Source of the DNA: an uncultured Christensenella sp.
GTDB lineage: Bacteria > Bacillota > Clostridia > Christensenellales > UBA3700
Assembly: GCA_910576875.1 (NCBI GenBank)
Contig: CAJTKI010000035.1
Location: forward strand, 1-10,501
Direction: 5' to 3'
Length of the DNA stretch: 10,501 nt
The first letter of the stretch is position 1. Every line of letters begins with the position of its first letter. Below are positions 1-6,780 of the stretch, piece after piece. The notes under the pieces were generated by a model. It did not search any database, was not told where the DNA came from, and saw only the letters and a list, made by a program, of their open reading frames with translations. The position numbers and the translations under genes were made by a program.

Positions 1-1117
1 CGACGTAGCGATTGTATACAACGGCGAGAGCTTTGCGGGACAAGTCGGCAAAGACGCGGGGACGTATGTCGTGACGTTTACGATCCAAGACGGCGTGAAT
101 ACGGATCCGAACAATCCGAACGTCGAATGGTCGGACTACGATACCGAGGGCGGCAAGTCGGTGACGATCGAGATCGCGCAAGACGTGATGACGGTGACGG
201 GTTGGCGCGGTAAGGGCAAGAACGCGAGAGTTGAGACCGACGCGCCGAGCGCGTATTACGGATACCGCTACGTGGATCCGAACGGCAATATCGTAACGGA
301 CGCGCAGATCGCGGCGGCTGCGGGCGAGACGTTCTACAAAGAAGTGTATATCTTGCCCGAATACGAGCAAAACGTACGGATCGAAGCGGCGGACGGCGTA
401 GCGTTGAAAGTCGCGTTCATCAGCGGACAGGACGGCGTATTGTTGCAAGTCCCGACGCTGACCGACCCGACGTATACGGGCGGCGCGATCGATGTCGCGA
501 CGTTGTTGCAGAACTACAACGCGGACTTCATGCAACTGTCGGGCGACGTGAGCGGAACGAACGCGGGGACGTATACGTTGACGGTTACGCCGAAAGACGG
601 CGCGGAATGGGAGAACCCGCCGCAAGGCGTAGATCCGGACGGCGCGATAACGATCGAATGGCATATCCTGCCGGCGCAACTGCGCGGCGAGTGGGAAACG
701 GCAGACGGCAAGCCGACGCTGAAACTGCCGACGGAGTACGACGGCAAAGTAGAGATCGAATACGAGTATCGCGACGCGGCGGGCAACGTCGTGGCGGAAG
801 ATGCGTTGCAAGCGGGACAGACGTATAGCGTCGTCGCGAAGTTGAAAGGCGACAGCGCGGGCAACTATGTGTTTGTCGCGGAGGACGGACAGGTGACGGA
901 GACGCCGACGCAGAGCGCGCCGTACGAGTTCGATTTCGCAACCGACGGAAATAACGGGAACGGCGGCATCGGCACGAACGAGAAATGGTTCCAAATCGCG
1001 ATTTGGATCATGACGGTCACGATGGTTTTGATTTTGTTGGTACTGATTATGATTTGGACGGTTCAGTTGAGCATCCGCAATCTGCATCGGCAACGCGATC
1101 GTCGCGAACGCAAATAA
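1..1117 (+). CDS. Surface protein with Ig-like repeats and C-terminal membrane anchor (5' partial)
   Basis: The reading frame is open from base 2, so the gene begins upstream; about 371 codons are in the window. A GTG at 71 is internal, because the frame before it already reads in the same repeat style (GKDAGTYVV). The visible part is a beta-rich, acidic extracellular region. A motif of the form AGTYxxTxTxxDG occurs at the window start and again about 160 residues later (AGTYTLTVTPKDG), with a looser copy near the end (SAGNYVFVAEDG). This style is known from bacterial Ig-like/MBG-type repeats of large adhesins. A Gly/Asn linker (GNNGNGGIG) leads to one hydrophobic segment of about 25 residues (IAIWIMTVTMVLILLVLIM...) and a basic tail (RNLHRQRDRRERK). 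This gives a C-in membrane anchor, and there is no LPxTG sortase signal. Adhesion is inference; the exact domain family was not confirmed. Confidence 0.85.
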   Translation, partial: DVAIVYNGESFAGQVGKDAGTYVVTFTIQDGVNTDPNNPNVEWSDYDTEGGKSVTIEIAQDVMTVTGWRGKGKNARVETDAPSAYYGYRYVDPNGNIVTDAQIAAAAGETFYKEVYILPEYEQNVRIEAADGVALKVAFISGQDGVLLQVPTLTDPTYTGGAIDVATLLQNYNADFMQLSGDVSGTNAGTYTLTVTPKDGAEWENPPQGVDPDGAITIEWHILPAQLRGEWETADGKPTLKLPTEYDGKVEIEYEYRDAAGNVVAEDALQAGQTYSVVAKLKGDSAGNYVFVAEDGQVTETPTQSAPYEFDFATDGNNGNGGIGTNEKWFQIAIWIMTVTMVLILLVLIMIWTVQLSIRNLHRQRDRRERK

Positions 1118-1139
1118 CGTATCGGGTATGATATTCGAG

Positions 1140-1168
1140 ATCCGACCGCGCAATGCGGTCGGATTTGC
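1140..1168 (+). terminator. Hairpin terminator after the surface-protein gene
   Basis: Perfect 10-bp stem: ATCCGACCGC (1140-1149), loop GCAAT, GCGGTCGGAT (1155-1164), starting 23 nt after the stop codon. The T-run after it is poor (TTGCATT), so termination may be partial. No other strong hairpin separates the surface-protein gene from the regulator gene. Confidence 0.6.
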
Positions 1169-1243
1169 ATTAGAATCGTTTGTCATTATTGTTTGCAGGT
1201 TGTCGTATGCGTCGAAATGCCGGAAAATCGCTGTCACAAAAAT

Positions 1244-1273
1244 TTGAATCGTCCCCGATGCGCATGCTATACT
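1244..1273 (+). promoter_or_regulatory. Distal promoter of the two-component operon (extended -10)
   Basis: -35 TTGAAT (1244-1249), 18-bp spacer, -10 TATACT (1268-1273) preceded by TGC, an extended -10 element. Predicted transcription start is near 1280, about 200 nt before the regulator's ATG. It could drive a long-leader transcript of the operon or a small RNA. Confidence 0.55.
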
Positions 1274-1434
1274 CGGGACGAGGCGGGATCGGTCGCGCGA
1301 ACCGTCGAAACAATCGGCGCATGCGATCGCGCTAAGCCCTTCCCGAATCGCTTGCTCGAACGCGTAGCTTGCATGTCGTTGCACGCAGGTCACAAACGGG
1401 AAAGAATCGCGCGCGGGCAATTGCGTCGCAGGGA

Positions 1435-1463
1435 TTCCAATCATACGGACGGTGTGGTATACT
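1435..1463 (+). promoter_or_regulatory. Proximal promoter of the two-component operon (extended -10)
   Basis: TGG-TATACT extended -10 (TATACT 1458-1463) with a weak -35 TTCCAA (1435-1440) at 17 bp. The predicted start near 1470 gives a leader of only about 12 nt, with the Shine-Dalgarno AGAGG (1471-1475) almost at the 5' end. This placement also argues against the in-frame GTG at 1452, which lies inside the promoter, as a translation start. Confidence 0.6.
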
Positions 1464-1481
1464 GAAACAAAGAGGTACGGT

Positions 1482-2144
1482 ATGGAACAGGATACGCAAG
1501 CGGAAATTTGGATCATCGACGACGAAAAAGAGCTGGCGGACGCGATGGCGCGGTATTTCGGAATGTTCGGGTTGCGAGCGCATGCGGAATATCGAGCGGA
1601 CGCCGTCGATCGCATTCCGTGCGGCGTAAAAGTGGTGCTGCTCGATATCAATCTGGGCATGCGCAGCGGGTATGACTGCATTGCCGCGATCCGCGCGGTC
1701 TGTCCGCATGCGAAGATCGTCTTGATATCCGCCCGTTCGGAAGAGCGGGATCAGTTGCGGGGGTATCATTTGGGCGCGGACGATTATGTGATCAAACCGT
1801 TTTCGTTGCAGGTGCTGTTGTGCAAAGTACGCAATTTGCTCGGGCAGGGCGCGACGACGCGCGAAACCTATCGCGATTTGACCGTAGATCGGGATGCGAT
1901 GACGGTGTTGCGGGACGGGGAAACGATCCGATTGAAAAACATGGAATTTCGATTGTTTTGTTATCTGTTCGCCAATCGCGGCAAGGTGTTGGACAAAGAC
2001 GACATTATCCGCAACGTATGGGGAGACGGATATTATACCGACAATACGTTGAACGTGCATATCCGCCGCGTTCGGGAAAAGATCGAACGCTATCCCGGCG
2101 AATACATCTCGACGGTGTGGGGCGTGGGATACCGATTGGAGTAA
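1482..2144 (+). CDS. OmpR/PhoB-family response regulator
   Basis: DNA-binding half of a two-component system, expected to be phosphorylated by the kinase encoded next to it and to control transcription. It has 220 residues, the usual length for the family. Receiver domain at about 8-120: acidic pocket D13-D14, phospho-acceptor D55 in LLDINLGMRSG, switch Ser S83 (VLISAR), conserved K105 (VIKPF). Winged-helix domain at about 125-220 with the family-typical VWGDGYYTDNTLNVHIRRV and C-terminal STVWGVGYRLE. I chose the ATG at 1482 because AGAGG lies 6 nt before it; the GTG 30 nt upstream sits in a promoter. The stop codon is 8 nt from the kinase ATG, so the two are co-transcribed. Target genes are unknown; the ABC genes that follow are the obvious candidates (inference). 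Confidence 0.93.
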   Translation: MEQDTQAEIWIIDDEKELADAMARYFGMFGLRAHAEYRADAVDRIPCGVKVVLLDINLGMRSGYDCIAAIRAVCPHAKIVLISARSEERDQLRGYHLGADDYVIKPFSLQVLLCKVRNLLGQGATTRETYRDLTVDRDAMTVLRDGETIRLKNMEFRLFCYLFANRGKVLDKDDIIRNVWGDGYYTDNTLNVHIRRVREKIERYPGEYISTVWGVGYRLE

Positions 2145-2151
2145 TGTGAGC

Positions 2152-3402
2152 ATGCAAAAGAGAATTTGTATCGGCATCGCGATCGCGTTCGCATTGGTCG
2201 CATGCGCGTGTTTTGCCGTCGGCGCGAGTATCGAATACGAACGGACGGACACCGTCGCGATATACCAAACGCTGCAAGCGATCCAAGCGGGAGAAACGCC
2301 GCCCGCAAACAAGTACGATTATACCGTGCTGCGATTGGACGGTTCGATCGTGCATACGACTTGCGACGTGGAAGAAATGTCGTACGCGGCGCGGATTTCC
2401 CGCGCGGCGGCGGACGGCGATCTCGTATCGGAAACGGGCGAGTATCGGGTGATCTTTTACCTGCGCGCCCGAGAGCGCTTCGAGCGGCAACGCGACGGCG
2501 TGCTGTGGATGATCGCAGGCGCATGCGGCGCAATGACTGCCGTCTGTGCGGCATGCGTATGGGCGACGGATCGGCGGATGCTGCGACCGTTTCGGAAATT
2601 GCGGAAGTTTGCGGAACGGATTGCGCAAGGCGATCTGGAAAATCCGTTGGAGATGGATCGGTACGGGGCGTTCGGCGCGTTTACGGAAGCGTTCGACATC
2701 ATGCGGAACAATCTGCGCGCAAGTCGGATCGCCGAGCAAAAAGCCGCCGTCGACAAACGACAATTGACGCAGGAGATCGGACACGATATCAAGTCTCCGC
2801 TCGCCAGTATCCGCGCGCTTGCGGAATGCGGACAAGTGCAGAGCGAAGATCCGTCGTATGCGATCATATTGGACAAAGTGCGGCAGATCGAGACGCTGAC
2901 CGACGACTTCTATCGGGCGGCGCTGGAAGAGGAAGGGCAGCTGGGCGTATTCGTGACGCGGCACAAGCTGACGGAGCTGGCGGAGTTGATCCGACATTGC
3001 GATTACAACAAACGGGTGCAAGCCTTCGATGCGCCCGCGGGGCGGGTACTGTACGACGCGGTGCGCATGGTGCAGATCGTCGAGAACATCGTCGGCAATT
3101 CGTATAAGTACGCGGATACGGAGATCGCGGTTGCGATGCGCGCGGACGAAGATCGGGCGGAGATCGAACTGCGGGACAGCGGTCCGGGCGTTGCGCCGGA
3201 ACAGTTGAGTTATGTGACCGATCGTTTTTACCGCGGCGAAAAGACGTCCGAGAAGATGGGACAGGGATTGGGCTTGCACATCGCCCGCAAGCTGATCGTG
3301 CGCATGGGCGGCGAGATGACGTGTCGCAACGACGGCGGTTTTGTCGTGACGATTCGTTTGCCGTACGCGGACGCCGGGGAAAGAAACGAGAAAGATCGGT
3401 AA
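2152..3402 (+). CDS. Membrane sensor histidine kinase
   Basis: Partner kinase of the upstream regulator; 416 residues from the ATG at 2152. GGAG (2138-2141) lies 10 nt before that ATG; a GTG at 2146 would add two residues and cannot be excluded. Order: TM1 at about 4-25, an extracellular sensor region of about 90 residues, TM2 at about 117-139, HAMP linker at about 140-193, HisKA with the phospho-acceptor H211 (EIGHDIKSPL), and an HATPase_c domain with N-box (VENIVGNSYKYA, N312/N316), G1 box DSGPG (342-346) and G2 box GQGLGLHIA (370-378). All catalytic motifs are intact. Both membrane segments are unusually rich in Cys. The extracellular domain suggests direct sensing of an external ligand, unlike Bce-type kinases, which have almost no outside loop. 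No terminator separates it from the ABC genes, so readthrough into them is possible. Confidence 0.92.
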   Translation: MQKRICIGIAIAFALVACACFAVGASIEYERTDTVAIYQTLQAIQAGETPPANKYDYTVLRLDGSIVHTTCDVEEMSYAARISRAAADGDLVSETGEYRVIFYLRARERFERQRDGVLWMIAGACGAMTAVCAACVWATDRRMLRPFRKLRKFAERIAQGDLENPLEMDRYGAFGAFTEAFDIMRNNLRASRIAEQKAAVDKRQLTQEIGHDIKSPLASIRALAECGQVQSEDPSYAIILDKVRQIETLTDDFYRAALEEEGQLGVFVTRHKLTELAELIRHCDYNKRVQAFDAPAGRVLYDAVRMVQIVENIVGNSYKYADTEIAVAMRADEDRAEIELRDSGPGVAPEQLSYVTDRFYRGEKTSEKMGQGLGLHIARKLIVRMGGEMTCRNDGGFVVTIRLPYADAGERNEKDR

Positions 3403-3408
3403 GAATTC

Positions 3409-3442
3409 CGACATGTCGCGCCGTCGCTCGGACGTGTATACT
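3409..3442 (+). promoter_or_regulatory. Promoter with adjacent palindrome before the ABC genes
   Basis: A -10 like TATACT (3437-3442), matching the -10s upstream of the regulator, lies 33 nt before the ATPase ATG. No good -35 is visible at 16-18 bp. In its place lies a perfect 10-bp palindrome, CGACATGTCG (3409-3418), overlapping the -35 region. A weak -35 covered by a palindrome is the pattern expected of an activator-dependent promoter; the neighbouring regulator is a candidate (inference). Confidence 0.45.
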
Positions 3443-3474
3443 GACAGACGAGAAAGGATAAAGGAGTACCGCGT

Positions 3475-4248
3475 ATGACGTCTCAAAACCGCGTTGCCGT
3501 GATCCGATGCGAAGGGTTGTGTAAAACCTTTTCGATCGGCGGCGTGCAACAACATGTACTGAACAATCTCGATCTGGAAATCTTGCAGGGCGATTTTACC
3601 GTCATTATGGGCAACAGCGGCAGCGGCAAGTCCACATTGCTGTACGCGTTGTCCGGCATGGACAAACCGACGCTGGGCAAGATCGTGTTTGCGGGAGAAG
3701 AAATCTCGCAATACGACAACGATAAGCTGGCGAAATTTCGACGCAAGCACTGCGGATTTTTGTTCCAGGAAGTTTTCCTGAACGACAGCATGTCGATCAT
3801 GGACAACGTACTTGCCGCAGGGTATCTGTCCGGCAATCCGCGCAAGCAGGTCTATGCGGACGCTTGCGGCTATATGGAGCAGGTCGGAATCCCGTCCGAT
3901 ATGTACCGCAAATTTCCGTCTCAGATGTCGGGCGGCGAGTTGCAGCGCGTCGGACTCGTGCGCGCGATCATCAACCGTCCGGACGTGGTCTTTGCGGACG
4001 AGCCGACGGGCGCGTTGAATTCTTCCAACTCCGTCGCGGTGCTCGATCTGATCAACGACGTGCACGCGCAGGGCAAGAGCGTCGTCATGGTCACGCACGA
4101 TTTGCGTAGCGCGGCGCGCGGCAATCGCGTGCTGTATCTCAAAGACGGCGTGATTCTCAACGAAATCGCGCTCGGCAGTTATCGCCCCGAAGAAGAGAAA
4201 GAGCGGATCGAAACGTTAAAAGCGTTCTTGGACGAGATGGGGTGGTAA
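3475..4248 (+). CDS. ABC transporter ATP-binding protein (MacB/LolD/BceA-like)
   Basis: Cytoplasmic ATPase that powers the FtsX-type permease encoded next. 257 residues; AAGGAG (3461-3466) lies 8 nt before the ATG. Walker A is GNSGSGKST (46-54), Q-loop Q98 (FLFQE), signature MSGGELQRV (151-159), Walker B VVFADEP (171-177, catalytic E176) and switch H208 (VMVTHD). The TGAL form after Walker B and the GGELQRV signature place it in the family of ATPases that pair with FtsX/MacB-type permeases, which work by mechanotransmission: peptide export or detoxification, or lipoprotein release. A C-terminal extension of about 28 residues ends in LDEMGW, as I recall for such Clostridia proteins. The stop is one base before the permease ATG, so the two are translationally linked. 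Substrate unknown. Confidence 0.92.
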   Translation: MTSQNRVAVIRCEGLCKTFSIGGVQQHVLNNLDLEILQGDFTVIMGNSGSGKSTLLYALSGMDKPTLGKIVFAGEEISQYDNDKLAKFRRKHCGFLFQEVFLNDSMSIMDNVLAAGYLSGNPRKQVYADACGYMEQVGIPSDMYRKFPSQMSGGELQRVGLVRAIINRPDVVFADEPTGALNSSNSVAVLDLINDVHAQGKSVVMVTHDLRSAARGNRVLYLKDGVILNEIALGSYRPEEEKERIETLKAFLDEMGW

Positions 4249-4249
4249 T

Positions 4250-6709
4250 ATGCTGAGTATCGTCAAGTCGCATTTTCGCAAGGGCAAGACGGGCTTTGCG
4301 GTGACGGCGTTGTTCGTCGTTCTGTCCGTCGCGATGATGATCGTCGGCATGTCGATCGTGCTGGGCATGAAGACGCTGTATCTGCGCGTACGCGACATTA
4401 CGCACAGTCCCGATCTTTACATGTATGTCGGGGAGCGTTTTACCGATCCGTCCGGAGAGCGGATCGTGTCGTATCTGGACGGCTCGCCGGATGTGGAGTC
4501 GTATGCGATCCACGACATTTATTATTGTACCAATCGATACGCAGGCAGTGCGACGGACTGCGAAATGCGGATCGAACACGCGTCCGGCGAAAGCACGACG
4601 TTGAGCGATTGGCAGGTGCACAATCTGAACGATCCGAACAATCCGTTTCTTCCCAACGTTCGCTCCTGCGCGGACGGAGACGGGTATAAAATGTACGTGA
4701 CCGGCAACCTCGTCGCGACGTCCGCGGTGCGCGTGGGAGACCGTTTTGTATACCGCAACGGCGATCGGGAGCTGCAAGCGTATATCGCGGGCATATTCGA
4801 CGACGTGTCCAAGGTGTATTCTTCGGCGGTCATGTACGTGGAAGAAGATCTGTACCGCGCCGTCGAATCGATGTACCGTCCCGAAGACAAATCGATCTGG
4901 AAAGAGTATGTCGTCGACGTCCGCGTCAAAGGCGACGACGCCGATACGATTGGCAAAGTACAGGAAGAAATCTTCGATGTCTGTCGCAAATACGAGGCGG
5001 AATTGAAATTGCAAAATCCGCATGCCGAGCCATTGTCGTACGGCGGGGTGCGCAGAACGGAATTCGAGAACGGCACGCGGGCGTTTATCCTGCTGCTCGG
5101 TACGGCGATGACGGGGTTTGCGGTTATCGTCGCAGCGATCGTCGCGCTCGTGATCGCATTTCTCGTACGGTCGAGCGTGTTGGACGAAGTACGCAATCTG
5201 GGCGTGTGGAAAGCGCTCGGGTATACGACGGCGCAACTGCGACGCAGTTATCTCACGATATACGCAATCATCGGAACGGTCTGCGCGGCGCTCGGTGTCG
5301 CGCTCGGCGTTGGGCTGATGCCCGTGTTCGTGCGCGTGATTACGATGTTGGCGCGCGTGGATTGCGGCGGCGCGATCGGCGTGCACGGCGCGGCAATCGC
5401 GACGGCGGTCGGAGCGATACTCGCGATCGTCGCGGCAGTGGTATGTCTGGCGACCGCGCGGGTCAAACGCGTCACGCCGTTGTCCGCGATGCGCAGCAAT
5501 CTATCGACGCATACGTTCCGCGTCAACCGCGCGCCGTTGGCGCAGTCGCGCTTGCCGATCAACGCGGCGCTGGGCGTAAAGAGCATCGTCGGCGAAAAGC
5601 AACGCAGTCTGATGGTCGTCGCGATCGTGTGCGTCATGTCGCTGCTGTGCGGATTCGTGAGCGTCGTCTATTACAATCTCAAAGTAGACCAAAGCGCCGT
5701 CATCGATATGTGCGCGATCGAAAATGCAGATTATTATTTCGGCTTTTACGGAGCGGATGCGCAGACGTATTTCGATGCGATCGAGCAAATGCCCGAGCTG
5801 GAAGCAAGCGCGCAGTATTCGGAACTCGGCATGTACGTGCGCGGCAAATACAAAAAGTTTTTGTTGTTCGAGGATTTCGATCTCTTGCGCACGAAGTTTT
5901 TGTGCGAAGGCGTTTATCCGCAATCTGCCGGCGAAATCCTGATCTCCGAGCAGGAGGCCAAACGTCAAAACGTACGCATCGGCGACATGATCGCCGTACA
6001 GGACGAAATCTTCGGACAGGTGTACGAGACGGACTGTATCATAACGGGATATTTCCAAAGTTTGGGCGATCTGACGCATTATATCGGCAGCGTCGGACTG
6101 ATCGATCGATTGGGATTGCGTCCATATATGGGAAAGTATGAGCTGCGCGTGTTGTATTTTCGAGACGGATGCGTGCCGAGTTTCGATCAAATCGACGCGT
6201 TGCTGCGTCGGGTCAGCCCGTCCGGCAAGGTCGATTATCTGATATGCGAGACGGGAGAATCCATGATCGAAAATCTGCTGATGGGGACGTTGGAGACGGC
6301 GGCGAATGCGGCGATGCAGGTGTTTATCGCGGTGACGTTCGTCGTGGTGGCGCTGTTGGCGGTGATGTTGATCAAGCTCAAACTGTTGCGGGAGCGGCGC
6401 AATTATGCGATCTACAAAGCGCTCGGATACACGACGCGCGATATCATGGTGCAGATCGCGCTGACGATGACCGTGCTGGCGGCGCTGGGCAGCATCGTCG
6501 GAGGGGTCGTCGGCGCGTTGGCGACGTCGCCGTTGCTGTCCGCGCTGGGATCGTTGATCGGGGCGGGGCGGTTTGCATTCCGCATCCCGTGGGGCTATAT
6601 CGCGGCGATCGCCGCGGCAATTTCGGCGGCGATCTATGCGGTGTCGATGCTGTGCGCGATCCCGGTGCGCAAAATCCGTCCCGCGGAAATGCTGCGCGAG
6701 CGCGGATAA
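4250..6709 (+). CDS. ABC transporter permease with two FtsX domains
   Basis: Membrane partner of the preceding ATPase; 819 residues. I count eight membrane segments, at about 17-40, 278-306, 335-362, 383-404, 452-474, 689-713, 733-758 and 781-804. They form two FtsX-like modules, each with a large outside domain (about 41-277 and 475-688). The modules repeat the cytoplasmic coupling motif: KALGYTTAQL (321-330) and KALGYTTRDI (722-731). Each ends in a short P-x-x-M-R type sequence (TPLSAMR, RPAEMLR). This arrangement is unlike BceB, which has ten segments and a single outside domain. With the upstream sensor pair, it probably senses, exports or removes something at the outer face of the membrane, such as an antimicrobial peptide, peptide signal or lipid-linked molecule (inference). 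GGGG at 4238-4241 may serve as its ribosome site. Confidence 0.9.
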   Translation: MLSIVKSHFRKGKTGFAVTALFVVLSVAMMIVGMSIVLGMKTLYLRVRDITHSPDLYMYVGERFTDPSGERIVSYLDGSPDVESYAIHDIYYCTNRYAGSATDCEMRIEHASGESTTLSDWQVHNLNDPNNPFLPNVRSCADGDGYKMYVTGNLVATSAVRVGDRFVYRNGDRELQAYIAGIFDDVSKVYSSAVMYVEEDLYRAVESMYRPEDKSIWKEYVVDVRVKGDDADTIGKVQEEIFDVCRKYEAELKLQNPHAEPLSYGGVRRTEFENGTRAFILLLGTAMTGFAVIVAAIVALVIAFLVRSSVLDEVRNLGVWKALGYTTAQLRRSYLTIYAIIGTVCAALGVALGVGLMPVFVRVITMLARVDCGGAIGVHGAAIATAVGAILAIVAAVVCLATARVKRVTPLSAMRSNLSTHTFRVNRAPLAQSRLPINAALGVKSIVGEKQRSLMVVAIVCVMSLLCGFVSVVYYNLKVDQSAVIDMCAIENADYYFGFYGADAQTYFDAIEQMPELEASAQYSELGMYVRGKYKKFLLFEDFDLLRTKFLCEGVYPQSAGEILISEQEAKRQNVRIGDMIAVQDEIFGQVYETDCIITGYFQSLGDLTHYIGSVGLIDRLGLRPYMGKYELRVLYFRDGCVPSFDQIDALLRRVSPSGKVDYLICETGESMIENLLMGTLETAANAAMQVFIAVTFVVVALLAVMLIKLKLLRERRNYAIYKALGYTTRDIMVQIALTMTVLAALGSIVGGVVGALATSPLLSALGSLIGAGRFAFRIPWGYIAAIAAAISAAIYAVSMLCAIPVRKIRPAEMLRERG

Positions 6710-6727
6710 ATATCGCTCAGGGTAGGC

Positions 6728-6766
6728 AAAAAAACAGGTCGTCCGGATTCGGACGACCTGCGTTTT
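6728..6766. terminator. Bidirectional terminator between permease and acyltransferase genes
   Basis: Perfect 11-bp stem: CAGGTCGTCCG (6735-6745), loop GATT, CGGACGACCTG (6750-6760). On the minus strand it is followed by seven T (A7 at 6728-6734), a strong terminator for the acyltransferase gene. On the plus strand it is followed by GCGTTTTATAA, weaker but serviceable for the permease gene. Confidence 0.88.
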
Positions 6767-6780
6767 ATAATAGACGCGTA

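Larger units (their letters stand above)
1118..1481. other. 364-nt intergenic region before the two-component genes
   Basis: It holds the hairpin at 1140-1164 and two promoter-like signals (1244-1273 and 1435-1463). An open frame at 1193-1465 runs straight through both promoters, is rich in Arg and Cys and resembles no protein I know, so I do not call it a gene. The roughly 200 nt between the first promoter and the regulator start hold no clear riboswitch or terminator that I can recognise. Confidence 0.6.

Noticed and set aside
1180..1208. TTGTCA followed by TCGTAT as a third promoter before the regulator gene
   Set aside because: The -10 match is poor at every allowed spacing.
1193..1465. 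Open frame of 90 codons before the response regulator
   Set aside because: It crosses two promoters, has no ribosome site, is rich in Arg and Cys, and resembles no known protein.
1452..1481. Longer N-terminus of the response regulator from GTG at 1452
   Set aside because: The GTG lies in the promoter and upstream of the predicted transcription start; the ATG at 1482 has a ribosome site at proper spacing.
2005..4098. Long minus-strand open frame of 697 codons opposite the kinase and ATPase genes
   Set aside because: It is antisense to two genes with intact catalytic motifs; its His/Arg-rich content is typical of an antisense shadow in GC-rich DNA.
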